DNA of 64,000 nt, taken from assembly GCF_036245645.1 (NCBI RefSeq), contig NZ_BTPE01000009.1, positions 62,001-126,000 on the forward strand, written 5' to 3'. Below the pieces are notes generated by a model, which had not been told where the DNA came from, did no database searches, and saw nothing but the letters and a program-made list of their open reading frames with translations. This document shows positions 53,200 through 61,446 of this stretch, in pieces; within the stretch, counting starts at the first letter, position 1; the number at the start of each line of letters is the position of its first letter. Made by a program: the position numbers and the translations under genes. Source of the DNA: Algoriphagus taiwanensis (GTDB taxonomy: Bacteria; Bacteroidota; Bacteroidia; Cytophagales; Cyclobacteriaceae).

Positions 53200-53515
53200 C
53201 AGTTTTCTTTTTAGGAGCGCGCTCTTTGGTGATCAGTTGGGCGTCTTGCAGTTTCCTCCCCAGCTCATCATCCTTGGCCAAAAGCAAAAAGTCCTGCTCC
53301 AGACCCAAGACCCGCATCACATTCAGGTAATTCCCTATGCTTACACCGGGATGTCCCTGCTCAATTTTTACTAAAGTAGAGCGCCCGATACCTGCGCGCT
53401 CAGCCACCTGCTCGCTGCTGAGCTTTCTTCGTAAGCGGGCCAGTTTGATGTTTTCGCCCACCTCACTGAGGATTCGCTGAAGTTTTGGAAAAAGGACAGG
53501 AGAAGTATTTGCCAT
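53186..53515 (-). CDS. hipB: HipB-type helix-turn-helix antitoxin/repressor
   Basis: A 109-residue Xre/HTH_3 protein that neutralises HipA and represses its own promoter. The HTH is NIKLARLRRKLSSEQVAERAGIGRSTLVKIEQGHPGVSIGNYLNVMRVLG. The C-terminus is basic (KERAPKKKTDGRD), as in antitoxins that wrap around the toxin. Its stop overlaps the hipA start by 14 bp. A set of inverted half-sites lies immediately upstream (53515-53569), which supports autoregulation. Confidence 0.88.
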   Translation of the reverse strand: MANTSPVLFPKLQRILSEVGENIKLARLRRKLSSEQVAERAGIGRSTLVKIEQGHPGVSIGNYLNVMRVLGLEQDFLLLAKDDELGRKLQDAQLITKERAPKKKTDGRD

Positions 53516-53569
53516 AATGTATCAATAATGACACAAAATTAAATAAAATGTTTAAATAATGATACATTA
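53515..53569. promoter_or_regulatory. Candidate HipB operator
   Basis: TAATGTATCA (53515-53524) and TGATACATTA (53560-53569) are perfect 10-bp inverted copies. A third half-site TGACACA (53529-53535) pairs with the first as TGTATCA-ATAA-TGACACA. The array covers the hipB start and the 54 bp upstream, the expected place for autoregulation. Confidence 0.6.
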
Positions 53570-53605
53570 TAACTTAAATCTAGCTGATACCTCTATCAAA
53601 ATCAA

Positions 53606-53724
53606 TCCCGAATCAGAACTTCCTCCTTGGATCGGATAACCTCCTCTCCTGGCACATAGGGATAACCCTGCGCCTCCAAAAGCGAGATAAATACCTGTTC
53701 GAGTTGGGATTCGGTGAATTTCAT
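53606..53724 (-). pseudogene. hsdR 5'-end relic, copy 2 (119 bp)
   Basis: Aligns without gaps to the first 119 bp of hsdR (51804-51922) with 7 mismatches (94%). It reads MKFTESQLEQVFISLLEAQG as in hsdR, continues to VLIRD, and then stops. Its ATG overlaps the stop of the upstream AlbA_2-type fragment as ATGA, exactly as the real hsdR start overlaps the hipA stop. It marks where hsdR began before hipBA was inserted. Confidence 0.9.
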
Positions 53725-54224
53725 TCCATCCCAATTATAATCCACATACCTGTAGTTTCCCCTTCTCTTTCAATCATTTTTTTCTTTTTGAGGGCATCCG
53801 TGTGCTTTTGTACTGCTGATTCATTTATTCCTAGTTTTTTAGCCAGTTCTTTCCTCGAAATCCTTGGGTTTGCAACAATGAGTTCAAAAACGGCTTTTTG
53901 CCTTTCGGTTAAATTTCCAATTTGACCACCTGCTTGACCACCTGCTTGACCACCTATTTGACCACCCATTGTACCACTTTTTGTACCACCCATTGTACCA
54001 CCTTCCTGCTTAAACAAAGTCACCTGAATTCCTCCATCTTTTTCCTGGATTTCAGGGTCGGGTAGTCCTGCTTCTTTACAGGCTTCGATAATTTTTAGCG
54101 TGCCTCTTCCCCAAGCATCGATATAGCCGGATTTGAAGCAAGCATCGGCCAGGATAGGATTTCTGGGGCAGAGACTATGCTCAACCTTGCATTTAGAGGT
54201 TTGTGGGTGGCACTGCACCTCCAA
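53721..54224 (-). pseudogene. Truncated AlbA_2/RecG-like regulator fragment b with winged-helix tail
   Basis: Encodes the C-terminal part of an AlbA_2-type ATP-binding transcriptional regulator: PRNPILADACFKSGYIDAWGRG, then IIEACKEAGLPDPEIQEKDGGIQVTLF. A Gly-Gln linker made of 12-bp repeats and a winged-helix domain follow (LTERQKAVFELIVANPRISRKELAKKLGINESAVQKHTDALKK). The N-terminal AlbA_2 nucleotide-binding domain is missing. The frame begins within hsdR relic copy 3 (TTG at 54224) and stays open through the junction, so a fused product is conceivable. It is a tandem relative of fragment a. Most likely non-functional, though the winged helix is intact. Confidence 0.65.
53921..54002. repeat. 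12-bp tandem repeats coding a Gly-Gln linker
   Basis: Units of TTGACCACCTGC and variants (TTGACCACCTAT, TTGTACCACCCA) repeat about seven times. On the minus strand they encode GGQA/GGQI/GGTM units between the regulator fragment and its winged helix. The in-frame 12-bp period allows linker length to vary by slippage. Confidence 0.8.
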
Positions 54225-54268
54225 AAGCGAGATAAATACCTGTTCGTTTGGGATTCGGTGAATTTCAT
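54213..54268 (-). pseudogene. hsdR 5'-end relic, copy 3 (56 bp)
   Basis: Matches the first 56 bp of hsdR, with a one-base deletion and a few substitutions that break the frame. It begins 4 bp after the stop of regulator fragment a and runs directly into fragment b. The junction with the regulator sequence is at the same hsdR base as in copy 4, so copies 3 and 4 share one origin. Confidence 0.85.
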
Positions 54269-54272
54269 AGGT

Positions 54273-54702
54273 TTACTTCAGAATTTTCCAATATCTGGAT
54301 CGGTCACTGCCTACTCGTTCAATTACTCCTTTTTTCTTTAATACGGCAATATTTTTATCTATTGCGGTTGAACTTATACCTATTTTCATTGCCATTTCAA
54401 CTTTGCTGACCTTAGGGTTTTCCGCAATCAGTTTTATGATCTGCTCTTGGCTTTCTGCCAACCCATCTACCAACCCATCTACCAACCCAACTTTTGTGGT
54501 TTTAAACAAAGTCACCTGAATTCCTCCGTCTTTTTCCTGGATTTCGGGGTCAGGGAGACCGGCTTCTTTACAGGCCTCAATGATTTTAAGGGTGCCTCTT
54601 CCCCAAGCATCAATATAGCCGGATTTGAAGCAAGCATCGGCAAGGATAGGATTTCTGGAGCGGGATTTATGCTCAACCTTGCATTTTGAGATTTATGGTT
54701 GG
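54273..54702 (-). pseudogene. Truncated AlbA_2/RecG-like regulator fragment a with winged-helix tail
   Basis: The same regulator C-terminus as fragment b (RNPILADACFKSGYIDAWGRG; LPDPEIQEKDGGIQVTLFK), but with a different linker (VGLVDGLVDGLAES, from repeated CCAACCCATCTA units) and a different winged helix (QIIKLIAENPKVSKVEMAMKIGISSTAIDKNIAVLKKKGVIERVG). It is in frame with hsdR relic copy 4 but separated from it by a TAA. The only usable start inside is a GTG at 54515, giving an 80-residue winged-helix peptide. The N-terminal ATP-binding domain is lost. Confidence 0.65.
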
Positions 54703-54761
54703 CCCTGCGCCTCCAAAAGCGAGATAAATACCTGTTCTAGTTGGAATTCGGTGAATTTCAT
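54703..54761 (-). pseudogene. hsdR 5'-end relic, copy 4 (59 bp)
   Basis: Matches the first 59 bp of hsdR. It reads MKFTEFQLEQVFISLLEAQG and then QP and a stop. It begins 5 bp after the stop of the HerA gene. This implies that hsdR originally followed herA directly, before the regulator and hipBA cassettes arrived between them. Confidence 0.88.
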
Positions 54762-54766
54762 AGATT

Positions 54767-56899
54767 TTAAAAAATATCATCTAAATCAAGCAAATCGGAA
54801 TCATTATTAAGGTTATCTGTACTTTCCTCCTCTTCCTCCTCCAAAGAATTGGACGGAGCTGATGGTGTTCTTTCTTTTTCTTGCCAATCATCAGCAACTT
54901 CTTTCCAATTTACTTCACGCATGACATCTTCCTCCTGATCATTTTTTCTTGTCCATACATTCCAAAAATCAGGATCATCTGATTGTGGTCTTTGTTCAAA
55001 AGGTAGATCACGTACTTTCATCAATATTGGCAATTCAGATGCCCACCCAAGTAAAACAGCATTTTGGGATGGTAATGAGGGAAGTTCCCTTAGTAAACCT
55101 CGAAAAGTATCTGGAAGTAACCTACTTACTAATTCCTGATCCCGATCATTGCTAATACGGTGTAAAATGTAAGAGTTGCATTGGGAAAGAACCGTAGGAG
55201 ATAGTTCTGAAGGTCGTTGAGAGGAGAGTACCAACCCTAGACCAAATTTTCTTCCCTCTCGTGCGATTTTTTCAAATGCTTTAGTGCAAATGGAGGAGCT
55301 ATTTCCTTCAGTATTATCATTATAGCGTGTAATAAAGGAATGTGCCTCCTCCATTACCAAAACAGAAGGGAGCACTTTTTTATTTAACTTCCTGTATCGT
55401 TGAAGTGCTTCAAATACTATTCTTGAAATTACTGATGTGGTTATATGAACTATTTCAGAAGGGACTAATGAAAGGTCAATAATTGTAACGGAAGTCTTTT
55501 CACCAGTTCCAAGATATTTCTCTAACCATTTGTCAAGTTCCCTTTCCGTTCTTGCACCAAGAATAGAATTCATCCGAGAATCCCCAAGTAGTGTTCTAAT
55601 TCTGGCGTTTAGGAATTCCAAGTACTGTTCATTACCAGTTTCTTGAGCCAATGCTTCTAAATAACTTAGAAAAACATCCCCATCAAAGGGAATGGGGATA
55701 TCCTCATTTTTCGGGTAAAGTTCGCTATCACTACCCCCGAGGTCCATAAATGTCTCCCTTGTAACTTTTATAAGAGATTCAATATCCTCTACTGTATACT
55801 CAAAGTAGTTTACCCATCCATTTTTTTGTTCAGCTTTGTGGCCATTTATTAGTTCTTCAATCCGCTGAATAAGAGCATTCAAAAGCTCAGCCTCCAAGTC
55901 AAAAGATTCCAATGACTTTTTCCAAGTAATCAGTCTTTCCGTGAAATTCTTGTTATGTGGAAATCCCTGATAAGGCTCACCTTTGTTCTCACTTGCAATG
56001 GTAGATTGAAGAATTATGCCAATAAATTTCTTAGCTTTTAAATTTACATCAGACTGGAAAAGAAGTTCTTCATTCCTCATAGCCCTTAAGGCTTGTTTTA
56101 GGAGTGGTAACTGCGCTCCTGACTTTGCTTGAGTAAATGCGCGCCATTCCTCACTATTCCAGAGCCAGAGAGGTACTTGCAAGCAATTCTCGCCTTCTTC
56201 ACTTACTTGAAGGACTTTCGCAATACCTTCAAATGCTTTGGAATATTCGCCGTTAGGGTCAAGAATAATAAATCGTGCATTTGCATTTTCTCCTTGCATT
56301 GTGGCATCCAAAGACCATTGAATCAATCCTGCAACTGTACAAGATTTACCACTTCCAGTATTTCCCAAAACAGCAAGATGTCTTCCAAACAACCTATCTG
56401 GATCAATCTTAACCTCTGCATTTGCAGTCAAAGGGCTCGTACCTATAAATACTCTTCTGTTAGAACCAGATTCGACTATTGAATTAAGCTGTAAATCAGT
56501 AGGAATCAATACAGGCGAGCCTATACTAGGAAATGAATGAACACCACGCTGGAATTTAAATTCCTCGTTTGAATTCATTTTCAAAATGCCCAAAGGAGCC
56601 ACTTTCATTTTACGGATTGGAAATGGCAAATCGATTAAACCATAGTCTTGATAGCCTTTTCTTTTTGGAAAAGCCGAACGTTCTATATTAATCCATTCTA
56701 CTTGGCATACAATGTGACCACGCTCGTTCGGTATTAAAACATAACTATTTATCCTTGGGAATTCCCTTGGTAATCCAGCATTTGCAGCAATACCATCAGG
56801 CGCTTCCAGGTCAAGTTGAACCTTTATTTCATCGGGAGCTATAAATTCAACAACCCCAATTCGTAAGTCAGCGTGGTTTTCAATAGGAGATCTACTCAT
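54767..56899 (-). CDS. herA: HerA-type ATPase of a SIR2-HerA defence pair
   Basis: A hexameric FtsK/HerA-superfamily (DUF87) ATPase, about 710 aa. An N-terminal HAS-barrel-like region (about 10-110: IGVVEFIAPDEIKVQLD) precedes Walker A GNTGSGKS (179-186). Walker B is SVLVMEEAHSFI, and the C-terminal block is GLGLVLSSQRPSELSPTVLSQCNSYILHRI. An acidic tail (EEEEEESTDNLNNDSDLLDLDDIF) ends the protein. I use the ATG at 56899 (MSRSPIENH), which overlaps the SIR2 stop by 8 bp. An earlier ATG would overlap by 41 bp. SIR2-HerA pairs are established anti-phage systems combining NAD+ depletion with DNA processing. Confidence 0.88.
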   Translation of the reverse strand: MSRSPIENHADLRIGVVEFIAPDEIKVQLDLEAPDGIAANAGLPREFPRINSYVLIPNERGHIVCQVEWINIERSAFPKRKGYQDYGLIDLPFPIRKMKVAPLGILKMNSNEEFKFQRGVHSFPSIGSPVLIPTDLQLNSIVESGSNRRVFIGTSPLTANAEVKIDPDRLFGRHLAVLGNTGSGKSCTVAGLIQWSLDATMQGENANARFIILDPNGEYSKAFEGIAKVLQVSEEGENCLQVPLWLWNSEEWRAFTQAKSGAQLPLLKQALRAMRNEELLFQSDVNLKAKKFIGIILQSTIASENKGEPYQGFPHNKNFTERLITWKKSLESFDLEAELLNALIQRIEELINGHKAEQKNGWVNYFEYTVEDIESLIKVTRETFMDLGGSDSELYPKNEDIPIPFDGDVFLSYLEALAQETGNEQYLEFLNARIRTLLGDSRMNSILGARTERELDKWLEKYLGTGEKTSVTIIDLSLVPSEIVHITTSVISRIVFEALQRYRKLNKKVLPSVLVMEEAHSFITRYNDNTEGNSSSICTKAFEKIAREGRKFGLGLVLSSQRPSELSPTVLSQCNSYILHRISNDRDQELVSRLLPDTFRGLLRELPSLPSQNAVLLGWASELPILMKVRDLPFEQRPQSDDPDFWNVWTRKNDQEEDVMREVNWKEVADDWQEKERTPSAPSNSLEEEEEESTDNLNNDSDLLDLDDIF

Positions 56900-58205
56900 G
56901 ATCTTCAGATTTTTCCTCTTTTTCTGATTCATTTAAAGGTCTAGAAGTCACTCCTCTTGCTTTTAATAGATCTGCCATCTTATAGGTTGTTCTATCAATT
57001 GCAGGTTTAGGCAAAAAATGATCGACAAGTGTCTTTAAATTGCCAAAATGATTTCCAATTAAAAGGGTTATTTGGACTGGACGTTTAGCCTTTTTGTAAA
57101 AATTTTGAATACGATCTCCGGTGTCTTCGAAAGCTATAATTACAAGATGTGTTGAAGGAATTGTAAGCATATCTACCAAAACACGATTTATATGATCATC
57201 TCCAAAACTGTAGCCATAAGTTACAACAGTCGAATTTGGCCTGATCACGGACCCAGCAAAGTCACGGAACAATTCCACGTAGGGATATTCTGAAGTTTCA
57301 CGGTCTTTTGATGAATTTGGATAAATCATTAAACTTCCACCATCTGTATTGTAGGTAGTGATGTCAGTTGCACCGTAAGGCAGCGCAAATCTTCTGACAA
57401 CTCCATCTTTTTCAGACCAGTCAATCGATCCATGAAGTTTTGTAAAATTTACTACCCCTTCAAGATATCTTGGTTCCCCTCTGATGCCAGGTGGGTTATA
57501 ATGAAGATCAATATTAAGTCTTGATGAACGGAAGATTGGAGAAATACTACCTACAAAACGATCTATCAAATGCAATCCTGCTAATTCAGCCCCGAACTCC
57601 AAAACTCTATCATAATTAATGGTAAACAGGTTTAAACGTTCCCGAGTGGCAATCCTACTAGCAAAGCTTAGTAGGAAGTTCATAAGGTACTCTGCCGCTT
57701 CATCTTTAGAGGATGTTACAATATTAGATTCAGCTTGCAATACGTTATTTGAAAATTCCTTAATACCATCTTCTAATTCACTCTTAAGTGTTTTTAATTT
57801 ATCAAGGAATTCTTTGTCCGTTTTTTCAGAAGCATTGCATAAATAAACATCAAGCCCTTTTATAAGATCATTAATAGTGCGAATTTGATCTTCTATATTA
57901 GGGTCAGATCCTCTTCCGGCCCTCTCAGATGATTCTTTGGATTTCTTTATAATTTCATTTTTAAAAACTGAAATATTTATCTGGGACATCCCTGCTCCAG
58001 CGGAACCCGTAGCTATAAAATGTACTGCATTAGAAATACCTGCACCAGTAAGAAGAGCAAGGTGTTCACTTTGAAACAAAGCAGTAAGCCAAGGTTCTAT
58101 TTGATCTCTTAAATTTTCACCATCAGGATCTTCAATTTCAGTTGGAACTTTATAATCCCTAAGTTTAATAATGTTCTTATTCAGCCAAGAAATGGACTCT
58201 TCCAT
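56892..58205 (-). CDS. SIR2-domain NADase-like defence protein
   Basis: A SIR2-fold protein of the defence type, expected to hydrolyse NAD+ on phage infection. The NAD-binding LLTGAGISNAV is at residues 52-62, with LFTINYDRVLEF (Asn197) and NFTKLHGSIDW (His258) as active-site candidates, and VTYGYSFGDDHINRVL in the C-terminal half. About 100 helical residues are inserted between the first and second motifs (about 80-190). Length 437 aa. The gene overlaps the HerA gene by 8 bp, giving a SIR2-HerA pair, and follows hsdS by 30 bp. Confidence 0.88.
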   Translation of the reverse strand: MEESISWLNKNIIKLRDYKVPTEIEDPDGENLRDQIEPWLTALFQSEHLALLTGAGISNAVHFIATGSAGAGMSQINISVFKNEIIKKSKESSERAGRGSDPNIEDQIRTINDLIKGLDVYLCNASEKTDKEFLDKLKTLKSELEDGIKEFSNNVLQAESNIVTSSKDEAAEYLMNFLLSFASRIATRERLNLFTINYDRVLEFGAELAGLHLIDRFVGSISPIFRSSRLNIDLHYNPPGIRGEPRYLEGVVNFTKLHGSIDWSEKDGVVRRFALPYGATDITTYNTDGGSLMIYPNSSKDRETSEYPYVELFRDFAGSVIRPNSTVVTYGYSFGDDHINRVLVDMLTIPSTHLVIIAFEDTGDRIQNFYKKAKRPVQITLLIGNHFGNLKTLVDHFLPKPAIDRTTYKMADLLKARGVTSRPLNESEKEEKSEDHE

Positions 58206-58235
58206 GATTCACTGTTTTTTGATTTTTTAAACTTG

Positions 58236-59573
58236 TTAACAAATCCTCACCCTTCCACTAATCAACTCCGGTAATAACCTGTCTCGAAGTTGAGTTAGGG
58301 TTTCAATTTCATTTTGTATTTCAACTTGTTTTAGAATGAGATCCTTAACCATACTTTCAAAGGCATTACATACATTTTTTGGCGCTATAGGGATTTGCTT
58401 GGCAGCTAATTCCATCCAGTGTCTTCTATATTCTTCAAAAGATTGTACTCCTAATAAAGAAAAATAGGTCCAAATAGTATTTCTAACCTTTCCTTTTAAA
58501 GCAATAACATTGGCTGATATTGAGAATGGTTTCATTCCTAACTTCATAACGCATGTATGATCTCCGAAAATAAAGGCCGGATCATCAGATGTAGCGATTA
58601 TGTCTGGTTTTCCATTATGGTATCCCATTAGGATATTCGCACCTTGCTCATAAACTGGTGTATTCCCAAAGGGAGATAAATCTTCTTTTTTATAGCGAAT
58701 AGATACTTTTAGCCTATTTAGGACTAATTCAACCTGTTCATTGGTCCACCCCTCAGGAATCCATTTCCCCAATGTCTCATTAAAGACAAAAGATGCTGGA
58801 AACTGAGCTGCTAGGCTTGGATTGGTGTGGAGGAGTTTTTTGTCAGTTGGGACTTTTTTCCTTTTAGCTGCTTTCCTTTGAAGCTCCTCGGGGATTTCAT
58901 TGTCTTGGGCGATGGCGTTATCCAACACCGGATCGAAGTCCACAAACCAAGACTTAAATAGGGCTTGGGCCATGGTCTCCAAGGTTTGGTTCATTTGGCG
59001 GTTGAGCTCGATCTTCTCATCCAAGGAACCTAGAATATGGGCGATAGCTTTTTGCTCTGGAAGAGGAGGATAAAAAATATTTACATCGCTTAGTATTTTA
59101 GTATTGATGGAAGGCATTGTTGCTCCAACAGCAATACTTCTTATATGATTTTTAAAAGATTCAGTTCCGAAAAAATATGACAGGTATTGTGGGTCAATTT
59201 TTGATTTATTAGCCCTAACTCTTAGACATCTGCCAGAAAACATCCAGCCCTCTTCTTTCTTTCTTACAAGGCTTCGCCGATCTACTGATCCCACCCTAGA
59301 AAACACAATATCCCCTTCTTTGAGAGTATATTTAATTAACCTTTTTAAATCCTCATTTGAAACTCTTGGTGCATTATCTCCATTAATAAAGCCTGAATCT
59401 AAATGTTCAACTGTAATTATTGGAGTACCATTAATAACATAATCTTCTTTGTGAAGTTGGCTTCCAAATGGTCCAGTTTGAATCCCATCTTTACTAACAC
59501 AAATCTCTTTTAAGGTTGAATTTTGAAGATTTGAGGCAATTTTCCCATACTCTGTATTTATCCACTCACTCAT
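58236..59573 (-). CDS. hsdS: Type I restriction-modification specificity subunit
   Basis: Chooses the bipartite DNA target for methylation and restriction. Two target-recognition domains are visible: about residues 15-170 (with GIQTGPFGSQLHKEDYV) and about 265-400. They are separated by the conserved helical spacer PPLPEQKAIAHILGSLDEKIELNRQMNQTLETMAQALFKSWFVDFDPV. The C-terminal helix is ETLTQLRDRLLPELISGRVRI. At 445 aa it is complete. Its start overlaps the hsdM stop by 8 bp. Target sequence cannot be read from the protein. Confidence 0.93.
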   Translation of the reverse strand: MSEWINTEYGKIASNLQNSTLKEICVSKDGIQTGPFGSQLHKEDYVINGTPIITVEHLDSGFINGDNAPRVSNEDLKRLIKYTLKEGDIVFSRVGSVDRRSLVRKKEEGWMFSGRCLRVRANKSKIDPQYLSYFFGTESFKNHIRSIAVGATMPSINTKILSDVNIFYPPLPEQKAIAHILGSLDEKIELNRQMNQTLETMAQALFKSWFVDFDPVLDNAIAQDNEIPEELQRKAAKRKKVPTDKKLLHTNPSLAAQFPASFVFNETLGKWIPEGWTNEQVELVLNRLKVSIRYKKEDLSPFGNTPVYEQGANILMGYHNGKPDIIATSDDPAFIFGDHTCVMKLGMKPFSISANVIALKGKVRNTIWTYFSLLGVQSFEEYRRHWMELAAKQIPIAPKNVCNAFESMVKDLILKQVEIQNEIETLTQLRDRLLPELISGRVRIC

Positions 59574-61263
59574 ACCCCAAACCCTTTAAATTCTCTAAAA
59601 TAGCCAAATCCAGTTCTTTGGCTTGTGCCAATTGGGATTTGAAGGCGGCAGTCAGTTCGCTCATTTTTTCCTCGAAAATCTCTCCGTTGTCCTCTTCCTC
59701 GGCTATGCCCACATAGCGTCCCGGAGTCAGGACATAGTCGTTGGCTGCGATCTCGGAGAGGGTGGCGGACTTGCAGAAGCCGGGTACGTCTTCGTAGGCT
59801 TTCGTCATGGCGAGCGGAGCGCGGCCATCTTTTTCGTTAGGAGATTGAGATTGCTTCGCTCCTTCGTCGCTCCCGCCACGGCGGGCAGGCGCAATGACGT
59901 TTCCATCTTCCCCCTTCAGGGAAATCGAGGGGGTTGGGATCGAGGGGGCATTTCGCCAGTTGTGATAGGTAGACGCAATTAGCTCAATATCCTCCTTGGT
60001 CAGTTCCTTCTGTGTGCGGTCGATCATGGTGCCGAGTTGGCGGGCATCGATAAAGAGGGTTTCTCCCCGTCGATCTCTGAATGATCTGCCGGAAGCCGAG
60101 CTTGTCGAGGCCTTATTTTTGGTCACAAACCAGAGACAAACCGGAATCTGTGTGGTATAAAACAGTTGCCCCGGCAGTGCAATCATGCAGTCCACCAAGT
60201 CCTTTTCCACCAGTTCGCGACGGATATCTCCCTCCCCGGAGGTATTGGAGCTCATGGACCCATTGGCCATCACAAAGCCGGCCGTGCCGTTTTCCGATAG
60301 CTTGCTGAGCATGTGCAGCATCCAGGCATAGTTGGCATTGCCGGTGGGCGGAGTGGTGAAACCCGACCATCTCGGATCGTCTTCCAGCTCGTTTTTCTCC
60401 CTCCACTGACTTTGGTTGAAGGGAGGATTGGCCAAGATGAAGTCGGCCTTCAGGTCGGGATGCTGATCCCGGAAAAAGGTATTGGCAGGTACCTCGCCCA
60501 GATTGGCGGCAATGCCCCGGATGGCGAGGTTCATCTTGGCGAGTTTGTACGTCACCGCCGTAAACTCCTGCCCATAAATGGAAATGTCCTTGGTATTGCC
60601 CTGATGACTCTGCACAAACTTGATGGACTGAACAAACATCCCACCCGAACCGCAGCAGGGGTCATAGATCTTTCCCTTGTAGGGTTCCAGCATTTCGGCG
60701 ATCAGATTCACAATGGATTTGGGCGTGTAGAATTCCCCGCCTCCCTTGCCCTCAGCAGCTGCAAAGCGGCCGAGGAAGTATTCGTAGATCCGACCGACTA
60801 CATCTTCTTCTTTGTCTCCGACCGTATCGATATTATTGATGGTGTCCAGGAGGGCAGCCAACTTGCTCGGATCCATAGCCAGTCGGGAAAAGTAATTGTC
60901 CGGCAAGGCTCCTTTCAGGGAAGGGTTGTTTTTCTCGATGGTATGCAGGGCTGTATCCACGATCAGGGCGATTTGATCCTGCTTGGAGTTTTCCATCACA
61001 TGGGACCAGCGGCTTTCCGGAGCGAGGAAGAAGACATTCTTCATGTTGTAGAATTCCTTCATCTCCAGGTACTTTTCCTTGCCCTCGGCAATGAGTTCGG
61101 CTCTTCGCTCTTCAAATTTGTCCGAGGCAAACTTCAAAAATATCAATCCGAGGACGACATGCTTGTATTCTGAGCTTTCGACAGTTCCTCGCAGTTTATT
61201 GGCCGAATCCCAGAGGGTTTCTTCCATGGATTTGGTAATCTTTTGGGCTGCTTTTTTAGCCAT
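59566..61263 (-). CDS. hsdM: Type I restriction-modification N6-adenine methyltransferase subunit
   Basis: Methylates adenine in the HsdS-defined site. The N-terminal HsdM domain is followed by the SAM-binding motif DPCCGSGGMF (201-210) and the catalytic NPPF (279-282, ILANPPFNQSQW). Near the C-terminus, between NWR and YEDVPGFCKSATL, residues about 438-489 are an unusual in-frame insertion (SISLKGEDGNVIAPARRGG..., DGRAPLAMTK). It is encoded by a palindromic interspersed repeat. The methyltransferase core is untouched, so activity may be retained. First gene of the island operon; its promoter should lie in 61264-61446. Confidence 0.92.
   Translation of the reverse strand: MAKKAAQKITKSMEETLWDSANKLRGTVESSEYKHVVLGLIFLKFASDKFEERRAELIAEGKEKYLEMKEFYNMKNVFFLAPESRWSHVMENSKQDQIALIVDTALHTIEKNNPSLKGALPDNYFSRLAMDPSKLAALLDTINNIDTVGDKEEDVVGRIYEYFLGRFAAAEGKGGGEFYTPKSIVNLIAEMLEPYKGKIYDPCCGSGGMFVQSIKFVQSHQGNTKDISIYGQEFTAVTYKLAKMNLAIRGIAANLGEVPANTFFRDQHPDLKADFILANPPFNQSQWREKNELEDDPRWSGFTTPPTGNANYAWMLHMLSKLSENGTAGFVMANGSMSSNTSGEGDIRRELVEKDLVDCMIALPGQLFYTTQIPVCLWFVTKNKASTSSASGRSFRDRRGETLFIDARQLGTMIDRTQKELTKEDIELIASTYHNWRNAPSIPTPSISLKGEDGNVIAPARRGGSDEGAKQSQSPNEKDGRAPLAMTKAYEDVPGFCKSATLSEIAANDYVLTPGRYVGIAEEEDNGEIFEEKMSELTAAFKSQLAQAKELDLAILENLKGLGYE
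59803..59900. repeat. Palindromic interspersed repeat absorbed into hsdM
   Basis: CGTCATGGCGAGCGGAGCGCGGCCATCT at the left end is an imperfect inverted copy of AGATTGCTTCGCTCC...GCGCAATGACG at the right end (phrases broken here by a few extra bases). It is the same family as the element at 2228-2256. The adjoining 59901-59952 has CTTCAGGGAAATCGAGGGGG and a direct repeat TCGAGGGGG. Together they add about 52 in-frame codons to hsdM. Confidence 0.75.
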
Positions 61264-61446
61264 TGGTAATGAGCTGTAATTAAGTTTTGAAAGGATTTTC
61301 CCCGAAATTTTAATGGAGCCAAAAGTTGATCTCCAAATCCTTGAAAAAATCTCGGGATGGTTTTGAAATTAAAGATATAAAACTTGGACAGTTGAAAAAG
61401 ACTATTCATCAAAAATCATCCTCTCGGGCTAAAAAAACCTGAAAGG

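Noticed and set aside
53921..54002. Regular 12-bp repeats that might suggest a CRISPR-like array
   Set aside because: No spacers; the units are contiguous and in frame, encoding a Gly-Gln linker.
60313..61173. 286-codon open frame on + opposite hsdM
   Set aside because: Exact antisense of a strongly supported hsdM core (SAM and NPPF motifs on minus). The translated sequence has no recognisable domain.
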